From Branchiostoma floridae (taxonomy: Eukaryota > Chordata > Leptocardii > Amphioxiformes > Branchiostomatidae): a stretch of DNA of 64,000 nt. The notes beneath the pieces are model-generated. The model was not told the origin of the DNA and did no database searches. It worked only from the letters and a program-made list of their open reading frames with translations. The stretch spans positions 6,870,385 to 6,934,384 of the forward strand of contig NC_049985.1 of assembly GCF_000003815.2 (NCBI RefSeq), written 5' to 3'. Made by a program: the position numbers and the translations under genes. Position 1 is the first letter of the stretch. Every line of letters begins with the position of its first letter. Below, in pieces: positions 60,651-64,000 of the stretch.

Positions 60651-60800
60651 CAGTGTAATATAACCAGCTGCTGTCGCGCCGCGTGCCTGCGAAGCTGGTG
60701 TGTTACGCCGAAAGGCGGCTATACCGGCTATATTGTACCGTATCAATTGTAGCTTTGGTATTTGTATTTGTATCTGTATCAATATAGCCGGTATAATATA
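60651..60800. repeat. Copy of the TTACGCCGAAGAGCGG family with a nested palindrome
   Basis: 60655-60740 holds TAATATAACCAGCTGCTGTC, TGTTACGCCGAAAGGCGG and TATACCGGCTATATTG. It is followed by GTAGCTTTGGTATTTGTAT and its exact complement ATACAAATACCAAAGCTAC about 45 bp later (the two words at about 60747-60816). Confidence 0.65.
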
Positions 60801-60816
60801 CAAATACCAAAGCTAC

Positions 60817-61870
60817 AGGTGAGCACGGTAGCAACATTACCCCATCGCGTAAAGACCACGCACATTGCGCATGCCCGTGAGCTACCACGCTGCATGTATA
60901 CATTGAGGTGAAACGCCAGAAACATTACCTCGTCACGTGAAAACCACGCACATCGCGCATACCCGTGAGAAGAAGATAATTTGGTACAGTACGAAACAGC
61001 TGAACACACATGATGACATTACAAAAAGAGCATATTATCTGCACGGTTTCTCAACTTGACGTCATAACCTAAGAATACAGACAACCACCAAATGTGGCGT
61101 TAGCCACAGTGAAGTGAAATACGATATAAAGTACGGTAGGTTGAAAAAGGCATCCTCTGATAACATAATATACAATGTCACGATAATTTCATTTTTCCAT
61201 TCCAATTTTCTATTTCCAATTGTTAATTTTTTTCAGTCAAAAGCGTATTCAATGTTGTTAATTTGTTATATCCAACTTAAATGATGCGATATGATCAAGA
61301 ATAAAATAGCATCTAGAAAACTAAGTTTCACTTTTTAACTGAGCTCACAAACACAACAAGAGGGCCAATAGTAACGCTACGCGCGTGTCGACATCCATGT
61401 TACACTCAGGTGAGCACGCCAGAAACACTTCCTCATCATGTGAAGGCCACGCACATCACGCATGCTCGTGTACTACCAAGCGGCATTCAGGTGAACACGC
61501 CAGAAACATAACTTCGTCATGAGAAGACCACGCACATCACGCATATCAAGAAATGCATCCTCTGATAACATTATATACATGATAATTTCATTTTTCTATT
61601 CCAATCTTATATTTCCAATTATTCATTTTTTTTAGTCAAAAGTGTAGTCAGTGTTATTAGTTATATCCAACTTAAATGATGCGATATCATCAAGAATAAA
61701 ATAGCATCTAGAAAACTATGTTTCAATTTTTAACTGAGCTCACAAACACAACAAGAGGGCCAATAGTAACGCTACGAGCGTGTCGCCATCCAAGCTACAC
61801 TCAGGTGAGCACGCCAGAAACACTGCCTCATCATGTGGAAACCACGCATATCACGCATACCCGTGGGAAG
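60817..61870 (+). promoter_or_regulatory. Repeated cis-element array upstream of the MSP130-like gene
   Basis: Five copies of an about 62-bp block begin AGGTGA(G/A)CACG and end CCACGCACAT..CGCATACCCGTG: about 60817-60880, 60905-60970, 61408-61470, 61489-61550 and 61802-61863. Each holds two CACGC cores, and one holds CACGTG. A larger direct duplication of about 400 bp (about 61148-61547 and 61551-61870) multiplies part of them. All lie upstream of the TATA box. Confidence 0.6.
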
Positions 61871-61930
61871 AAGAAGCTAACGTGGTCCAGTGCAAGACAG
61901 CTGAATACACACGGTGACATCACTATAAGC

Positions 61931-61937
61931 TATATAA
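61931..61937 (+). promoter_or_regulatory. TATA box of the MSP130-like gene
   Basis: TATATAA lies 51 bp upstream of the start codon. An initiator-like AGTCATCACTG sits about 30 bp downstream (about 61962), giving a short 5' UTR of roughly 25 nt. Confidence 0.65.
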
Positions 61938-61987
61938 ACTTTCAGGATGATCGTGCGCTCGAGTCATCACTGAACTCAGCCTCAGCT

Positions 61988-62186
61988 ATGTGGTCTACAC
62001 GCCTGCTCACAGCCTTTCTGGCCGTTCTGCTCGGTGTGGGAGAGGGGGCCATCCAGCTTCAGCCGCTCAGCACCGTGTATCTCCCCTGGGAGTTCAACAA
62101 TGACGGGACCCTAGACTACGATCTGGACAAGGGTGCCGCGGAGCAGGTGGCCTACCATCCCGGACAGAAAATGGTCTACGCAGTTG
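61988..62186 (+). CDS. MSP130-like gene exon 1
   Basis: 199 bp, ending CAGTTG|GTGAGT (GT at 62187). Encodes the signal peptide and the first conserved strand (AEQVAYHP..MVYAVG). Confidence 0.85.
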
Positions 62187-63915
62187 GTGAGTTATAACGC
62201 TAGTTTAGCTTTATCCGCGGGGTAACCTCTATCCGTCCTTTGTTTTTAAAATCTTGACTATTTAGGGAAATCAAGTCGACGGGCGGTGCAACGTTTTGAA
62301 AATAACTAAATTTTGCAGTTTGAAACCACTGTCAATGGACGTAATATTCCTGAATACCTTCTTCGCAAGACGAGCGAATGAACGGGGGCTACTCACTTTC
62401 AAGGACGCGGCGTCAAAGAGAGATGTTGATAGCTTTCCCGACGAGGCTCCGAACTCTGATTTTAGGGTCACATTACGAAACCGGCGCCCGGCCGGGCAGT
62501 TTGCGGAACGAAATGTACGATATAAAAGTCTACAAAACACATGAAACGTGAAGAATTAACCATGATATTTATTTGTGTGTTTCTCGATATGCATTTTTTT
62601 CACTTTTGATCTGAATACAGTCCAGCCGGGCCGAGTTTAAAAATTTTATCCCAACATCATCAAGAAATTATGATATATTCCGCAGCAATACGACCGGTAT
62701 TCTCTCGCATTCGCGATTTTTAGGGACTTACCGATGTTCGCGGGTCACCTAGTCGTCCCATCCATTGTGACAGGATAAATTTTCAGGCAAAAAAATGCGC
62801 TCGACTCTCTGGCGAGTTTGAAATTCTGTGATCTTCCTTGCGACCTTCGACCGAAGGTCTTCAACACAAATGGTGTCGACTCGTGCCAAATTTACAAGAG
62901 GCGGATGTTCCGATAAAACAAAAAAAGCACATAACGTTTGTTCAGCGTACACGTGCACGCGTCCGTGGGAAACAAGACAGCAGCTACCACTTGTGCGACC
63001 GATATCAACGGCTAAAATCCAAACACTCATCGAGAATGTGAATAAATCCAAACACCCATCGACTATATAACGTTCTTTAATGCGCAACGAAAGGCACATG
63101 GAACTGCCAACGTTTTGATAGTCCTTTTTACTTGCAGTGGGAAGTAGAACCAGTCAGCATTGCCCCGAAGAAGTAGCAAAACGTGCAAATAAATCCATTA
63201 GGTTGTGCGGCAAAGAAATGTATCATCATAACAGTTTTTCTTTTCGTCAGGTGTGGAAGGTTTGCTGACTGTGATTGATGTGAGCGTTCCCACTGCGGCC
63301 AGGGTTGTTCACACCCAGGAACTTCCAAATGCACAGATGGTAAGACGTTCTATGTCTTCTCTCGAAGGGAAATGTATGATAACTAATCCGTGAATACGGT
63401 CATCAGGTTGGCAAGTAACTACCCGGTAGTACTAAATAACAAGGTTCTTTACTCCCCACCACATATTTACAGGAGCCGATGTTTCGGTGACCTTCAGGTT
63501 CTACTTCGCACTACAGCAAGGTGTTGCTGTTGCATTATTACAAATGCGGTCCCAAACGTAAATCATTGTCGAATTCAAACGATATTGTCAAAAAATAGAC
63601 CAGTTATAGTTCTGAAGATTTGCACAGCAGCAGCCACACCTAGCTGCAGTGCGAAGTAGAACCAGTCATCATTGCAGTGAAGAAGGTGATGGACTTGAAG
63701 TCACTAAAAAAGACATCGGTAACAGTAACAGTATCACATGGTAGCCTAACAGTATAATATTCTGCTGTTACAGGGAAAATACAACGGTCTGGCGCTATGT
63801 GGGGACAGCATTGCCGTGATTCAGTCCAACCCGCTCGACGCTCTGCCGGGCACGCTCTACATCTATGGTGTCTACAACGGCTTCTCCGACATGGCGCTGA
63901 ATAACCAGTTGCAAG
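61988..63915 (+). CDS. MSP130-like cell-surface glycoprotein, first three coding exons (partial)
   Basis: Exons 61988-62186, 63251-63339 and 63774-63915 join at GT/AG sites with consistent phases. The protein starts with a signal peptide (MWSTRLLTAFLAVLLGVGEG). After it come AAEQVAYHPGQKMVYAVGE, then LLTVIDVSVPTAARVVHTQE, then KYNGLALCGDSIAVIQSN and PGTLYIYGVYNG. This order matches the N-terminal part of mesenchyme-specific cell surface glycoprotein (MSP130) and of bacterial choice-of-anchor I / alkaline-phosphatase-like proteins: AE-x-V-A-Y, then VID, then G.A.CG..IAV, then PG.L.IY. In sea urchins MSP130 proteins coat skeletogenic mesenchyme and take part in biomineralisation. The gene continues past 64000. 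ATG 61988 is chosen over the in-frame upstream ATG at 61718 because of the TATA box and signal peptide. Confidence 0.85.
62208..62330 (+). repeat. Dispersed repeat in intron 1 of the MSP130-like gene
   Basis: Same family as 27853-27965 (TTTATCCGCGGGGTAACCT and GGAAATCAAGTCGACGGGCG). The rest of intron 1 (62331-63250) shows only short open frames on both strands and no recognised exon. Confidence 0.6.
63251..63339 (+). CDS. MSP130-like gene exon 2
   Basis: 89 bp between TTTTCGTCAG and CAGATG|GTAAGA. It encodes the rest of a split Gly, then VEGLLTVIDVSVPTAARVV. Confidence 0.85.
63490..63685. repeat. Inverted-repeat element in intron 2 of the MSP130-like gene
   Basis: GGTTCTACTTCGCACTACAG (about 63498) is matched by the complement of CTGCAGTGCGAAGTAGAACC (about 63643-63662). 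The inverted match extends to GGTGTTGCTGTTGC/GCAGCAGCCACACC. A third related arm (GCAGTGGGAAGTAGAACCAG) lies in intron 1 at about 63136. Confidence 0.65.
63774..63915 (+). CDS. MSP130-like gene exon 3
   Basis: 142 bp after CTGTTACAG. The donor is set at CAAG|GTGGGC (GT at 63916), which leaves a G to start the next codon; the family usually continues with Val-Gly-x-Leu-Pro-Asp here. The frame stays open to the window end, so the donor is inferred. Confidence 0.75.
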
Positions 63916-64000
63916 GTGGGCATAGCCTCTACCAGGCTCCGTGGTTTGGTGGTCTAATTGTCGAAATTGGACAAATAGAGTACGCTAGGGGACTCGGCCT

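Noticed and set aside
61718-61987. N-terminal extension of the MSP130-like gene from ATG 61718
   Set aside because: The extension covers the repeated cis-element block and the TATA box, and would bury the signal peptide.
1-64000. CRISPR arrays, operons or bacterial ribosome-binding sites
   Set aside because: None seen. Splice-bounded exons and SINE/MITE content mark this as animal nuclear DNA.

Overview
The window looks like genomic DNA of a lancelet (amphioxus, Branchiostoma). It has short phase-matched exons with GT/AG introns, long gene-poor spacers, many inverted-repeat elements (MITEs), tRNA-derived SINEs, CA/GT microsatellites and one 100-N assembly gap (20812-20911). Two gene families also fit a lancelet: an MSP130-type glycoprotein gene and tandem NHL-propeller genes with SGESNPIYP-type tails. 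The species call is an inference; no database was searched.

Layout. (1) At the left edge, on the minus strand, are the first two small exons of a secreted protein that resembles an alpha-carbonic anhydrase (950-890 and 743-696), with a TATA-like box near 1313-1319. (2) From about 1.4 to 39 kb I find no convincing gene. This stretch holds SINEs (8.8, 12.7, 13.0 and 14.0 kb), MITE-like inverted repeats, short tandem arrays (9.1, 19.0, 24.4 and 31 kb), a palindromic pair of Tc1-like transposase relics around the gap (20.4-21.75 kb) and microsatellites. (3) From 39.3 to about 60 kb lies a tandem segmental duplication of at least three units. Units A (39.3-49.5 kb) and B (50.1-57.9 kb) each carry a four-exon gene on the plus strand; unit C (58.0-60.6 kb) is a degenerate remnant. 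(4) From 60.8 kb to the window end is the promoter and first three coding exons of an MSP130-like gene. Its TATA box lies downstream of a repeated cis-element array.

The duplicated genes encode what I read as type II membrane proteins. They have a long disordered N-terminal tail with three NPxY-type motifs and a basic juxtamembrane patch, one transmembrane helix, a Thr/Ser-rich mucin-like stalk, and a C-terminal NHL beta-propeller that would lie outside the cell. Copy B is open across all four exons (774 codons). Copy A has a 4-bp insertion before the end of exon 1 that stops the frame before the transmembrane exon, although its later exons stay open. Comparing the copies dates several transposon insertions: a piggyBac-like element with TTAA ends in intron 1 of A, a nested GC-rich element cluster upstream of A, an inverted-repeat element just 5' of B, and a hAT-like foldback element with an 8-bp target duplication in C.

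The genes are not obviously one pathway. It is notable that the window is bounded by a carbonic-anhydrase-like gene and an MSP130-like gene, two families tied to biomineralisation in echinoderms, in an animal without a mineralised skeleton.
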